64,000 nucleotides of DNA, taken from the NCBI RefSeq assembly GCF_902706225.1, contig NZ_CACSKB010000020.1:1-64000 (forward strand), written 5' to 3'. Below the pieces are notes generated by a model, which saw only the letters and a program-made list of their open reading frames with translations, did not search any database and was not told the origin of the DNA. The position numbers and the translations under genes are program-made. This document shows positions 26,340 through 33,661 of the stretch, piece after piece (the first letter of the stretch is position 1; each line of letters starts with the position of its first letter). The stretch comes from Microbacterium sp. 18062 (GTDB lineage: Bacteria > Actinomycetota > Actinomycetes > Actinomycetales > Microbacteriaceae).

Positions 26340-26628
26340 GCTTGATCCAGTCATCCATGTCCAAGCGAGACTGCGCATCGTCACGATCTTGGATACCTTC
26401 GGCCCCGGTGACTCCCTCTCCTTCCCCCGCCTCCAGAAGCTCTTGGGCGTGACGTCGGGAAACCTCGCCACCCACCTCCGCAAGCTCGAAGACAGCGGCT
26501 ACATCCGCGTGCGCAAGGTCCTCGAAGGACGCAGTCCCGTCACCTACATCGGACTGACCGAAGACGGACGCACCGCCTTCCGCGTCTATAAGAAGAACCT
26601 CCGATCTCTTCTCGAAGACCCCATCTGA
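26332..26628 (+). CDS. Winged-helix transcriptional regulator (HTH_34 type)
   Basis: 98 residues forming a compact winged helix (VHVQ-like start, then FPRLQKLLGVTSGNLATHLR and YIRVRKVLEGRSPVTYIGLT as helix and wing). This MarR/ArsR-like single-domain family often sits beside ABC exporters. It probably represses its own operon and the divergent ABC genes through the repeat at 25608-25641 (inference). Confidence 0.85.
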   Translation: MDELDPVIHVQARLRIVTILDTFGPGDSLSFPRLQKLLGVTSGNLATHLRKLEDSGYIRVRKVLEGRSPVTYIGLTEDGRTAFRVYKKNLRSLLEDPI

Positions 26629-26735
26629 CGCTGTTTCTCTGGTTCCCAGTGAACTGGGACTATCGCCGCTTGGTCGTGTTGGGCGGCAGCGTTCTTGAGG
26701 GGTTGCTGTCAGACGGTGCCGCCACGGTGGCGGAG

Positions 26736-26945
26736 CCGTGTGACCTGGAGAAACTTGCTCCGCCGCTGAACCTCGCCCCTGTGTTCTGCACTGTGGTGGC
26801 ACGGTGGCCCCACCGTGCGATCAGGGAAAAGTTCCTCTGAGTGTGAACCGGCGGTGGTGCCGATTCGGCGCCACCGTGTGATCTGGGGAAATGCTGCGGG
26901 CAAGGGAACGGTGCACCAGATTCTGGGGCACCGTCGCCGCCTGCC
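26736..26945 (+). repeat. Degenerate direct repeats in a 493-base gene-free region
   Basis: A word of the type CCGTGTGATCTGGGGAAA occurs three times: 26736-26753, 26813-26829 and 26874-26891. A weaker fourth (ACCAGATTCTGGGGCACC) begins near 26917. Each is preceded by a GGTGGC/GCCACC-type hairpin. Spacing is 77 and 61 bases. No convincing gene occupies 26629-27121. Confidence 0.5.
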
Positions 26946-27121
26946 CGAGCGTGGTGGGCCACGTGCGCGGGGGTGCCGACTCGGCATGCTCGCACCAGGT
27001 GCTCTGGTCCCGGCAACTTACCGGAACCGCGCACACCCGAGACGTTGTAAACATCAACATATAGTAGTTATGCATCGACGAAGCCACAATATGTTGGGGT
27101 TTGGTCGCACGCCTGTCCTGT

Positions 27122-27301
27122 ATGAGTCAGGTGCGTGCAGAAACACCAGAGACGGTTGCCGCCGCCAGGACGGTATCGCCCTCGGCGTTCGACGTGGTGG
27201 CGTGGACGCGTCAGGCGTGCGAGGCGTCGGGGGTGTCGTTCGCGGTGACCGACCCGGTGGTGCTCCGCAAGCTCGACCACCTCATCCGCCACCCCGCGTG
27301 A
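27122..27301 (+). CDS. Small hypothetical protein next to the serine recombinase remnant
   Basis: 59 residues starting MSQVRAETPETVAAARTVSP. It shows no motif I recognise. It lies opposite the 3' end of the truncated recombinase and has chromosome-like codon use. A plausible but unproven gene. Confidence 0.4.
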   Translation: MSQVRAETPETVAAARTVSPSAFDVVAWTRQACEASGVSFAVTDPVVLRKLDHLIRHPA

Positions 27302-27360
27302 CCGTCGATCGCTCTGCGATGCTCGCCCTCGGCTGCGCGGTGACGGGTGGTGCGGCGGGT

Positions 27361-28347
27361 TCACGCCTTGAAGATGAGCTGCACGCGGTCGGGCCGGAAG
27401 TGGTTCGTGCCCTTGGGCACCGGGTAGACCGTGAGGGTGTCGATCAGGGCGGTGAGGATCGCGCGTTTCTGGGGCACCGACCACTCCACGTCCCACGCGT
27501 GGCGTAACGCGGCCTCGTCGCCCACGGGGAGCCCGGTGAGCGCGGCACCGCGGTTGACCTTGCCGAGCAGGAGTTCCGCGTCGCGGACGGTGTGCTGCGC
27601 GGCGGTGCGTCCGGCGTGGTATTCGCCGCGGGTGAGGAGCCCGGCGCCGTAGTCGCGGGCCATGTCCTCCATCCGTTGCCTCGCGGCGGTGATCCGCCCC
27701 ATCGCGTCCCCGACCACTCCACCCGCGCTCTCGCCCGTGGCGGGGAGTTCGGTGGCGGCGAGGCGTGCGATGACGGCGTCGCGGACGAGGTCGTTCAGTG
27801 CGATCCCGGCGACGGTGAGGCCGCCGCGTTCGGGGTAGGCGGGGATCGCCGCGCACCGGTAGTAGAACCGCTTGTTCGGGCCACTCCCGCCCCGGCCGTC
27901 CTTGTGGCGGCCGGCGACCAGGCCCGCCCCGCATCTGCCGCATGTGGCGATCGCGGAGAGCAGGTTGATCGACGATGCCCCGACCCGCCGGTCGGGGCCC
28001 GCGAACACCGCCCGGATACGTGCGGTCTCCTCCGGGGTGATGATCGGCTCCCAGTTCCCCGGCCCGAGAATCTCCCGCCCCTGCGGCGGCTCGGTCTCGC
28101 CCGGTCTCAACGTTGGCTGGTAGGCGCGTTGCCCGGAGATGCGCGCCGAGGTGAGGATCGATTTCACCGTCGTCGGATACCACACCGACCTCGTGCCCCT
28201 CCCCGCCCGAGGCGACGGCATCCCGGACTCCTCGTTCAGCCACTTCGTGATCGACCGCAGCGACTGCCCGGCCAGGAATCTGTCCGCCATCTCCCGCACC
28301 ACGACGGCCTGTTCGGGGATGAGGACGGGAATGCTGAAGGTTTGGTT
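27361..28347 (-). pseudogene. Large serine recombinase lacking its catalytic domain
   Basis: The readable part is the recombinase domain (SIPVLIPEQAVVVREMADRF, then LAGQSLRSITKWLNEESG) and the zinc-ribbon (CGRCGAGLVAGRHKDG), followed by the coiled-coil and C-terminal segments typical of large serine integrases. The N-terminal resolvase domain with the nucleophile Ser is absent; sequence beyond about 28347 is unrelated IS3 DNA. It is the relic of a second integrated element within the island. Confidence 0.82.
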
Positions 28348-28358
28348 GACTCGTTTCC

Positions 28359-28784
28359 TTATGCCGCCAGGTCGGCGGTGGTGTTCATGATTGCTTCGAA
28401 CTCGATGGGCGTCAACTTCCCAAGGCGGCGTTGTCGACGAGGTCGGTGGTAGCGGGCTTCGATCCAGTGCACGATCGCGAGTCGCAGTTGCTCGCGGGTG
28501 GCCCATTGCTGTTGGTTGAGGACATTCTTCTGGAGCAGGCTGAAGAAGCTCTCCATCGCGGCATTGTCCGCACACGCGCCCACGCGACCCATCGAACCTT
28601 GCAGGTGATGTCGACGCAGTGCTCGCCGGAAGCGTCGGCTGCGGAACTGATTGCCTCGGTCCGAATGCACGATCACCCTGGTCGGGTTCCCACGTCGGTT
28701 CACGGCGTCCTCGAGGGCGTTCACCGCCAGTCGGGCCTTCATCCGCGAGTCGATGGAATACCCCACGATCCGGTTCGCGAACAC
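28359..28784 (-). pseudogene. IS3-family transposase OrfB, C-terminal fragment
   Basis: 141 readable residues of the integrase core: VIVHSDRGNQFRSRRFRRAL with a catalytic Asp, then NAAMESFFSLLQKNVLNQQQ with the catalytic Glu, and a C-terminal RRLGKLTPIEFEAIMNTT. The N-terminal half including the first Asp is missing. It comes from a different IS3 subgroup than the elements at 18667 and 21696 and directly abuts the truncated recombinase, so its insertion probably removed the recombinase 5' end. Confidence 0.8.
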
Positions 28785-28802
28785 GTGGCGGTTTCAAGAA
28801 GC

Positions 28803-28913
28803 CAGCCGACCTCCGTCGAGACGATCGAAGACCTGCAAGTGCTCGAACGCGCCCTGCGCGCCGTGGTGAACGCGGGCGAGGCCGAAGCTCTCGCGGCACC
28901 CATCAACGACTGA
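28803..28913 (+). pseudogene. C-terminal remnant of an unknown gene
   Basis: A frame ending TSVETIEDLQVLERALRAVV then NAGEAEALAAPIND-stop has protein-like composition. Its upstream part is replaced by IS3 sequence. No family recognised. Confidence 0.25.
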
Positions 28914-28960
28914 CCCTCGCTACGCCGGGCGACTCACACTCGAAGGGCCCGACTCGGGCG

Positions 28961-29389
28961 TCACCGCGCCAGACGCGGGCCACTCCCGCAGTGGCCGACG
29001 GCTCGGCTCTTGGCGGAGCGGAACCACCGCCATAGCGCGGGGGCGGTGGCGAGTAGGAAGACGGCGAAAAGGGTTTGGTTCACGACGCCGAACAGGGGAT
29101 TGCCGCCGATGGTGAAGAAGACGGTCCAGTTCACGGCGATGTCGGCGAGGATGACGATGAGGCCCAGGATGATGCCCGCTCGCTTCCGAAGTAGGAGGAG
29201 CAGCGCCGTCAGCGGATCGAGGACGGTCAGCGAGAGCCAGAACACACGTAGCGCGGTGGGGAACTCTCCGTAGGTGTCGGCTCCGCCCGCGATCAGGTCG
29301 AGGACATGGCTGGCTGTGCCGCTGAGGAAGCCCGCGATCCAGATGACCAGGATCACCAGGTGGACGCGATCAGCGGTCGGGCGGGTCAT
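28961..29389 (-). CDS. Hypothetical four-segment membrane protein
   Basis: About 142 residues with four hydrophobic stretches (HLVILVIWIAGFLSGTASHV, AGIILGLIVILADIAVNWTV, QTLFAVFLLATAPALWRWFR). It resembles unannotated small actinobacterial membrane proteins. ATG at 29389, or a GTG six bases upstream, could be the start. It stands alone between IS debris and the toxin-antitoxin genes. Confidence 0.7.
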   Translation of the reverse strand: MTRPTADRVHLVILVIWIAGFLSGTASHVLDLIAGGADTYGEFPTALRVFWLSLTVLDPLTALLLLLRKRAGIILGLIVILADIAVNWTVFFTIGGNPLFGVVNQTLFAVFLLATAPALWRWFRSAKSRAVGHCGSGPRLAR

Positions 29390-29443
29390 GCTCACAGACT
29401 AGGAGGGTCGTGCGTGCCCATTGACGTGTGCGCGGCGGCGCGA

Positions 29444-29905
29444 CTATTGCTCGCCGATGTCGCCGGTGGCGGGCGCGACGGAACGCACTGACTCGCCGGT
29501 CGTCCGCAGGTACAGCAACGCCTTGATCAGCCGGAGCGCCTCCGACTTGTCGACACCGGATGCGCGGCCGAGCAGGATGTCGTCCAGTCGGCGGCTGATA
29601 TCCGCCCGCCACTCTGGGTCTATCGGTGCGCGGTTCTGCGCGATCCAGTCCTCATCGAGGGTGTGCGCCAGCTCCCACACCAGGTCCGCTCGCTTGGCGA
29701 GCGGCAGGGCGGCACCAGCGTCGGCCAACTCCTCATACGTCACCGATCGCGCGGCGGCGTTAGGAGGGTCGCCGGGATCGGCGGTGTCCGACCAGACGCC
29801 GTCGATCTCCTCCAGGACGTCGAGCAAGTGCACCGCCGCGATCACTCGCTCGGCCGGGTCGAGCGCCCGGACGAGGCGGACGAGTTCAGCGGGGTTCGAG
29901 GTCAT
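29444..29905 (-). CDS. Hypothetical protein beside the PIN toxin
   Basis: 153 residues, soluble and acidic. The segment RAPIDPEWRADISRRLDDIL then LGRASGVD faintly resembles the recognition region of addiction-module (unstable antitoxin) proteins, but the protein is longer and the resemblance is weak. It lies 40 bases downstream of the PIN-domain gene on the same strand, so it may be co-transcribed with it. Function unknown. Confidence 0.65.
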   Translation of the reverse strand: MTSNPAELVRLVRALDPAERVIAAVHLLDVLEEIDGVWSDTADPGDPPNAAARSVTYEELADAGAALPLAKRADLVWELAHTLDEDWIAQNRAPIDPEWRADISRRLDDILLGRASGVDKSEALRLIKALLYLRTTGESVRSVAPATGDIGEQ

Positions 29906-29945
29906 GGCCTGACCCTAAGCGCGGCGTCGGACATTGACGACCGTC

Positions 29946-30395
29946 TCAGTCGTCAGCGACTCCGAGTGACTCGTCGCCTCGGAGGTAAATCTCCACGAGT
30001 TCGCTGGTCCAGGTCGCCACGCCCGCGCCGAAGAAGTCCTTGTCCTCGGTCCAGATCGGACAGTCCAGCGCAAGCGCGGCAGCGACGATCGGCCAGTCGT
30101 CGGGGTCGCGGCGACCGATCCGCTGCAAGGCCTTCTCCTGTATTGGCTCGGTGACCTCGCTCGGGATCTCCTCCACGAGAAGGCGAACCGCGTCCAGGCC
30201 GAGCGACAGTGCCGTGGGTCCGATCCCACGTTTGGCCATGATGCCGGGCAGGTTCGCCTCGGCATCCTCGAAGGCGACGGACGGCGCGCAGAAGTCGATC
30301 GACTCCGCGTATTCGGTCAGCAGCTTGCCGACCTTCACGCCGAGCATGGCTCGGATGAGGATGTTGGCGTCGAGAACGATCCGCCGCGAGGTCAC
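29946..30395 (-). CDS. PIN-domain ribonuclease toxin (VapC-like)
   Basis: 149-residue PIN-domain protein. The acidic metal-binding residues appear in VLDANILIRA (Asp near residue 8), FEDAEANL, RRDPDDWPIVAAAL and IWTEDKDFFG. As a type II toxin it would cleave specific RNAs, such as tRNA, when its antitoxin is lost. The ATG overlaps the antitoxin stop by four bases, the usual antitoxin-first order. It may stabilise the island. Confidence 0.88.
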   Translation of the reverse strand: MTSRRIVLDANILIRAMLGVKVGKLLTEYAESIDFCAPSVAFEDAEANLPGIMAKRGIGPTALSLGLDAVRLLVEEIPSEVTEPIQEKALQRIGRRDPDDWPIVAAALALDCPIWTEDKDFFGAGVATWTSELVEIYLRGDESLGVADD

Positions 30396-30673
30396 GATGC
30401 GGCGGCGGCTTCTCGCTGCGCCTTCCGGCGCGCCTTGCGCGCCGCGTCGAACTCGGCAACGACCTCGTCCTCGTCAACGCCCTGCTCGGCCATCAGTGCA
30501 TGGAGCTTCTGTGTCGCCGCCTGGTATGCGGCGATCGCCTCCGCACGGTCGCCGCGGGTCGGGATGAACACGCCGACGCGGCGGCCGTGCCGCGTCACCG
30601 TCACAGGCTCGTCGCCGTCGATGTAGTCGGCGAGGTCCTGGCGGAACTCGCGCACACCTACCGTCACAGCCAT
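30392..30673 (-). CDS. Phd/YefM-family antitoxin
   Basis: 93 residues with the Phd/YefM N-terminal DNA-binding fold (VTVGVREFRQDLADYIDGDE, PVTVTRHGRRVGVFIP) and a charged helical C-terminus (EFDAARKARRKAQREAAAAS) that would wrap the toxin. It is the first gene of the two-gene unit. The ATG at 30673 lies just past an inverted repeat that fits autoregulation. Confidence 0.88.
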   Translation of the reverse strand: MAVTVGVREFRQDLADYIDGDEPVTVTRHGRRVGVFIPTRGDRAEAIAAYQAATQKLHALMAEQGVDEDEVVAEFDAARKARRKAQREAAAAS

Positions 30674-30687
30674 GGCCGAGTCCCTCC

Positions 30688-30712
30688 ATTGTGTAATCCT
30701 TGCGTACACAAT
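30688..30712 (-). promoter_or_regulatory. Toxin-antitoxin operator/promoter
   Basis: ATTGTGTA (30688-30695) and TACACAAT (30705-30712) are a perfect 8-bp inverted repeat with a 9-base spacer. The outer arm overlaps a TATTGT -10-like box read on the minus strand, so Phd binding would block the promoter. The remaining 30713-30934 has short GC-rich word repeats (CGAGTGCGA, AGTGTCCC) and no gene. Confidence 0.65.
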
Positions 30713-30934
30713 ACCGCAGATCGGCAGTCGCGTCGAGCAGCCTCCGAAGGAGTTCACACGGCTCTCAGGTAACTCGCCCGAGTGTCCTAAAAGTGTCCCG
30801 AGTGTCCCGAGATTGGCGATTCTCGCACCTTTCCTGAGTGCGACGAGTGCGACGAGTGCGAGGCGTGCGGGAGGGCCGGGGCTCCGACTTCCCAATGAAC
30901 ACAAGGGTTCTCCGCCATCCGCTAGGTTGCTCGG

Positions 30935-30977
30935 GGACCGAGGGGTCAAATCCCCCCGTCTCCGTCATTTATCCCAG
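30935..30977 (+). repeat. attR-like direct repeat (degenerate tRNA-Ser 3' end)
   Basis: Matches 15333-15375 at 39 of 43 positions. The four changes break the tRNA (the T of the T-loop TTC is G, T-stem and CCA altered), so this copy is not a functional tRNA end. GCTAGGTTG just upstream recalls the anticodon region GCTAAGGTGG. It marks the right edge of the island. Confidence 0.7.
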
Positions 30978-30986
30978 TTCCTCGTC

Positions 30987-31369
30987 ATGGTCGGCTCCGG
31001 TGTGCTCCTGTGCTGGATGGCGCAGGCCGCTGCCTCGGGTCGGTTGAAGCGCAATCCGCTCGCGGGCATCCGCATCCCGAGCACGATGGTCAGCGACAAG
31101 GCGTGGCTGGCCGCGCATGTCCGTGCGAGGCGGCCGACTCTCTGGGCCGGGATCGTCTCGGCCGCGAGCGGTTTCCTGGCGCTCCTGCCGTTCCCCGTGC
31201 CGGTTGTCATCGTTGGCGTCCTGGCGTCCTGGCGCTCCTGCCGTTCCCCGTGCCGGTTGTCATCGTTGGCGTCCTGGTCGCTGCCGTCGTCATTCTGGTG
31301 CTGGTTCTCTACGGCGCTCGTGTCGGCGGCAAAGCCGCGAACTCGATATCGCAACGGGATCATGGCTGA
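30987..31369 (+). pseudogene. SdpI-family membrane protein, frameshifted by a tandem duplication
   Basis: The first frame reads GVLLCWMAQAAASGRLKRNP then LAGIRIPSTMVSDKAWLAAH, the conserved loop of the SdpI/YhfL immunity-type family, and a hydrophobic segment FLALLPFPVPVVIVGVL. A second copy of the 53 bases encoding that segment follows. After it the match continues in another reading frame as VAAVVILVLVLYGARVGGKA to the stop at 31369. Removing one copy restores a single frame of about 110 residues. The 5' end abuts the attR repeat, so the original start may also be altered. Confidence 0.78.
31174..31279 (+). repeat. 53-bp tandem duplication
   Basis: 31174-31226 and 31227-31279 are identical except at the last two positions (unit starts TCCTGGCGCTCCTGCCG). 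53 is not divisible by three, so the duplication shifts the reading frame of the SdpI-like gene. Confidence 0.9.
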
Positions 31370-31401
31370 GGTGCGGATTCGTCGTCCCTGTCGGCTATAG
31401 A

Positions 31402-32022
31402 CCGAGCCCGGGACCGCGTCTACTGCCCGGCCGCATCGCGCCCGACCGGGTGATCGGCGTGCACGTCAACGGCGCGCTCGGCGAGTTCGTCGCGGAGGTC
31501 GACGACGACACCCGTGCCCGGCTCACCCCGATCGAGCTGGACCGTCTGCGCCGGGTCGGGGAGTTCATGCAGAACGAGTTCGGCTACATCGCCGTCCAGT
31601 CCACCCGCCCCGGGCTGATCGGCGCGATGACCGCCGACAGTCCTGTCGCACAACTCGCGTGGATGCTCGACAAGCTCCATGCCTGGAGCCAACCCGCCGA
31701 GATACCCGCCACCGACCTGCTCGGAGAGGAGTTCGTCTTCGCCAATGCCTCCCTCTACTGGTTCACCGCCACTGCGGGGTCGGCCGCGTACGTCGGCTAT
31801 GCCCAGGACGAGGAGTAGGGGCAGGAGCCCGTGAACTCCGGCGTGCCCACCGCAGCCATCCAGTTCGCTCACGACATCGGACTGCGTCACCTCGCCGAAG
31901 CGAGCAGCACCATCGTCCGCTGGACCGACATCGACGACCGAGGCGGACACTTCGCCGCCCTCGAGCAACCCGACATCCTCGCCCACGACCTCCGCGCGTT
32001 CATCCGCGCGACCATCGACTGA
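31402..32022 (+). pseudogene. Epoxide hydrolase remnant, 5'-truncated with an in-frame stop
   Basis: From about 31430 the frame reads RVIGVHVNGALGEFVAEVDD, ELDRLRRVGEFMQNEFGYIA and QLAWMLDKLHAWSQPAEIPA, typical of the C-terminal half of alpha/beta-fold epoxide hydrolases. A TAG at 31816-31818 interrupts it. The same frame then continues SGVPTAAIQFAHDIGLRHLA and ends with the His-containing DRGGHFAALEQPDILAHDLR. The N-terminal half with HGWPGS and the nucleophile is missing. Together with the SdpI-like pseudogene it marks a decayed host stretch at the island edge. Confidence 0.78.
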
Positions 32023-32138
32023 GATCGGGGCACACGTGAATCCGGTCGCCGCTGATCTTCCATCGTCGTGGTTCCCACCCGCCGTCTGCCGTGGGCGACG
32101 TCCATGCCGGCGACGGTGTGAGGGAGCGAGCGTCCCGC

Positions 32139-32864
32139 TCAGCCGTTCCCCTCGTTCGCCCTCTCCCAGGCGCCCGTCCCCGCCAGACGCGGCAGCAGGG
32201 AAGCGCGCATCCTGTCGGAGGCGCGCGTGATGTGCTCCCGCAGCGCGGCGACCGCGCCGGGCATGTCGCGTGCGGCGCAGGCGGTCAGGATCGCCTCGTG
32301 CTCGCGATCGCTCGCGTCCCGATGGTGATCCGCTCCGGGGTAGGCGAAGCGATACCGTTCGCTGTTCTCCCACACCGGCTCGATCGCGTGCAGCATCCAC
32401 GTGGAGCGGGCGCTGCGGTAGAGCGAGAAGTGGAACACCGTGTGCGCGCGTCGCGCGGCGATCGGATCACCGCGCCGCTCGCTCTCCAGGTAGTCGTCGA
32501 GGGCCGCGCGGGCACGCGTCGCGTCGTCGGGCGTGAACTTCTGCGCCGCCAACTCGATGGCGATGGTCTCGAGGGCGAGGCGCGTGTGCTGGGTGTCCTC
32601 GAAGTCCTCGAGCGAGATGTCGCGCACACGGGCGCCCTTGTGGGCCTCGATGACCACGAGTCCGAGGTTTTCCAACCGCCGCAGGCTCTCCCGCACGGGA
32701 GACAGGCTCATCTCCATCTCCTCCGCCAGCTCGACCAGCCGAAGCTGCTCACCCGGTCGGATGTCGCCCGACATGATCCGCTCGTACAGCACCGCGAGCG
32801 CCTGCTCGGCGAGTGTGCGCCGTGCGCTCGCCGAGGTCGGGACGAACTGCGCCGCCGCGCTCAT
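32139..32864 (-). CDS. GntR-family regulator (FCD type)
   Basis: 241 residues. The N-terminal winged helix (LAEQALAVLYERIMSGDIRP, then LRLVELAEEMEMSLSPVRES) is followed by an all-helical FCD ligand domain (VFHFSLYRSA, EHEAILTACAARD) with His residues that usually bind a metal. It is the last gene of the importer operon (overlap of four bases with the permease gene), so it probably controls uptake or use of the imported compound. Confidence 0.9.
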   Translation of the reverse strand: MSAAAQFVPTSASARRTLAEQALAVLYERIMSGDIRPGEQLRLVELAEEMEMSLSPVRESLRRLENLGLVVIEAHKGARVRDISLEDFEDTQHTRLALETIAIELAAQKFTPDDATRARAALDDYLESERRGDPIAARRAHTVFHFSLYRSARSTWMLHAIEPVWENSERYRFAYPGADHHRDASDREHEAILTACAARDMPGAVAALREHITRASDRMRASLLPRLAGTGAWERANEGNG

Positions 32865-33661
32865 TCGGCGTCCTCCGCCCAGGGGAGCAGCGCTTTCTCG
32901 ACGAGCCCGATGCCGTAGAACAGGACGATGCTGAGCAGTGCGAGCAGGCCGATGGCGGCGAACGCGAGGGCGGTGTTCGCGCTCGCACCCGACTGCACGA
33001 TGAGGTATCCGAGACCTTGGCTGGCTCCCACGAACTCTCCGATCACCGCACCGATGACCGCGAGCGTGATCGCGACCTTCAATCCGACGAAGATCTGCTG
33101 CGTCGCCCAGGGCAGGCGCACCAGGACGAAGGTCTGCAGACCGGTCGCACCGTTGGACTTGCCGAGCTCGACGAGCTCGGAGGGCGCGGAGCGCAGACCG
33201 GTGGCGGTGGAGATGACGATGGGGAAGAAGCACATCAGGAAGACCATGACGATCTTGGGGAGGATGCCGAACCCCATCCAGACCACGAGCAGCGGTGCGA
33301 TGGCGACCTTCGGGATCGCGTTCACCGCGACCAGGAGCGGATACAGCGCGGTCTCGACGTACTTCGACGACGCCACGAGCATGCCGACGGGCACGGCCAC
33401 GACGATCGCGAGCGCGAACCCGGCCAGCGCCTCGCTCAGCGTGACCCAGGCACCCTCCCACAGATAGCCCTGGAACTCGACGTACACCTCCGTGATCGCG
33501 ATCGGCGAGGGAAGGATCAGCCTCGGCACGTCGAGCAGGTCCACGCTCACCTGCCAGATGAGCAGCAGCAGCAGGATGGTGGCGACCGGAAGGCCGATCT
33601 TGAGCGCGGTGCTCTGGACACCGAGCCGGCCGGGGCGCTTCGTCGTGACGGCGACGGTCAT
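32861..33661 (-). CDS. ABC transporter permease, SsuC/TauC type
   Basis: 266-residue inner-membrane permease of the nitrate/sulfonate/taurine family, with about six membrane segments and the ATPase-contact loop ELVELGKSNGATGLQTFVLV. GEFVGASQGLGYLIVQSGAS is typical of the family. The gene is coupled by four-base overlaps to the ATPase upstream and the GntR gene downstream. Confidence 0.9.
   Translation of the reverse strand: MTVAVTTKRPGRLGVQSTALKIGLPVATILLLLLIWQVSVDLLDVPRLILPSPIAITEVYVEFQGYLWEGAWVTLSEALAGFALAIVVAVPVGMLVASSKYVETALYPLLVAVNAIPKVAIAPLLVVWMGFGILPKIVMVFLMCFFPIVISTATGLRSAPSELVELGKSNGATGLQTFVLVRLPWATQQIFVGLKVAITLAVIGAVIGEFVGASQGLGYLIVQSGASANTALAFAAIGLLALLSIVLFYGIGLVEKALLPWAEDAE

Larger units (their letters stand above)
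15333..30977. mobile_element. Integrated genomic island at tRNA-Ser(GCU), partly decayed
   Basis: Bounded by the 43-bp direct repeats. It carries integrase and excisionase next to the left end, a control region, cargo (TetR/SDR/EthD module, ABC module, toxin-antitoxin) and several dead pieces (two IS3 remnants, truncated hydrolase, serine recombinase without its catalytic domain, IS3 orfB fragment). No phage structural or conjugation genes are visible, so it cannot move without help. The host word GGATGC is rarer here than in the flanks. Confidence 0.7.

Noticed and set aside
26649..26840. 63-residue frame on the + strand in the repeat block
   Set aside because: It reads straight through the direct repeats and hairpins, has no ribosome-binding site and no family resemblance.
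30780..30870. Possible CRISPR-like or satellite array (CGAGTGCGA and AGTGTCCC words)
   Set aside because: Units are only 8-9 bases, adjacent and three in number, with no spacers and no cas genes anywhere in the window.
30935..30977. A second tRNA-Ser gene
   Set aside because: Only the 3' half resembles a tRNA, and changes in the T-loop, T-stem and CCA rule out a working tRNA. Kept as an attachment-site repeat.
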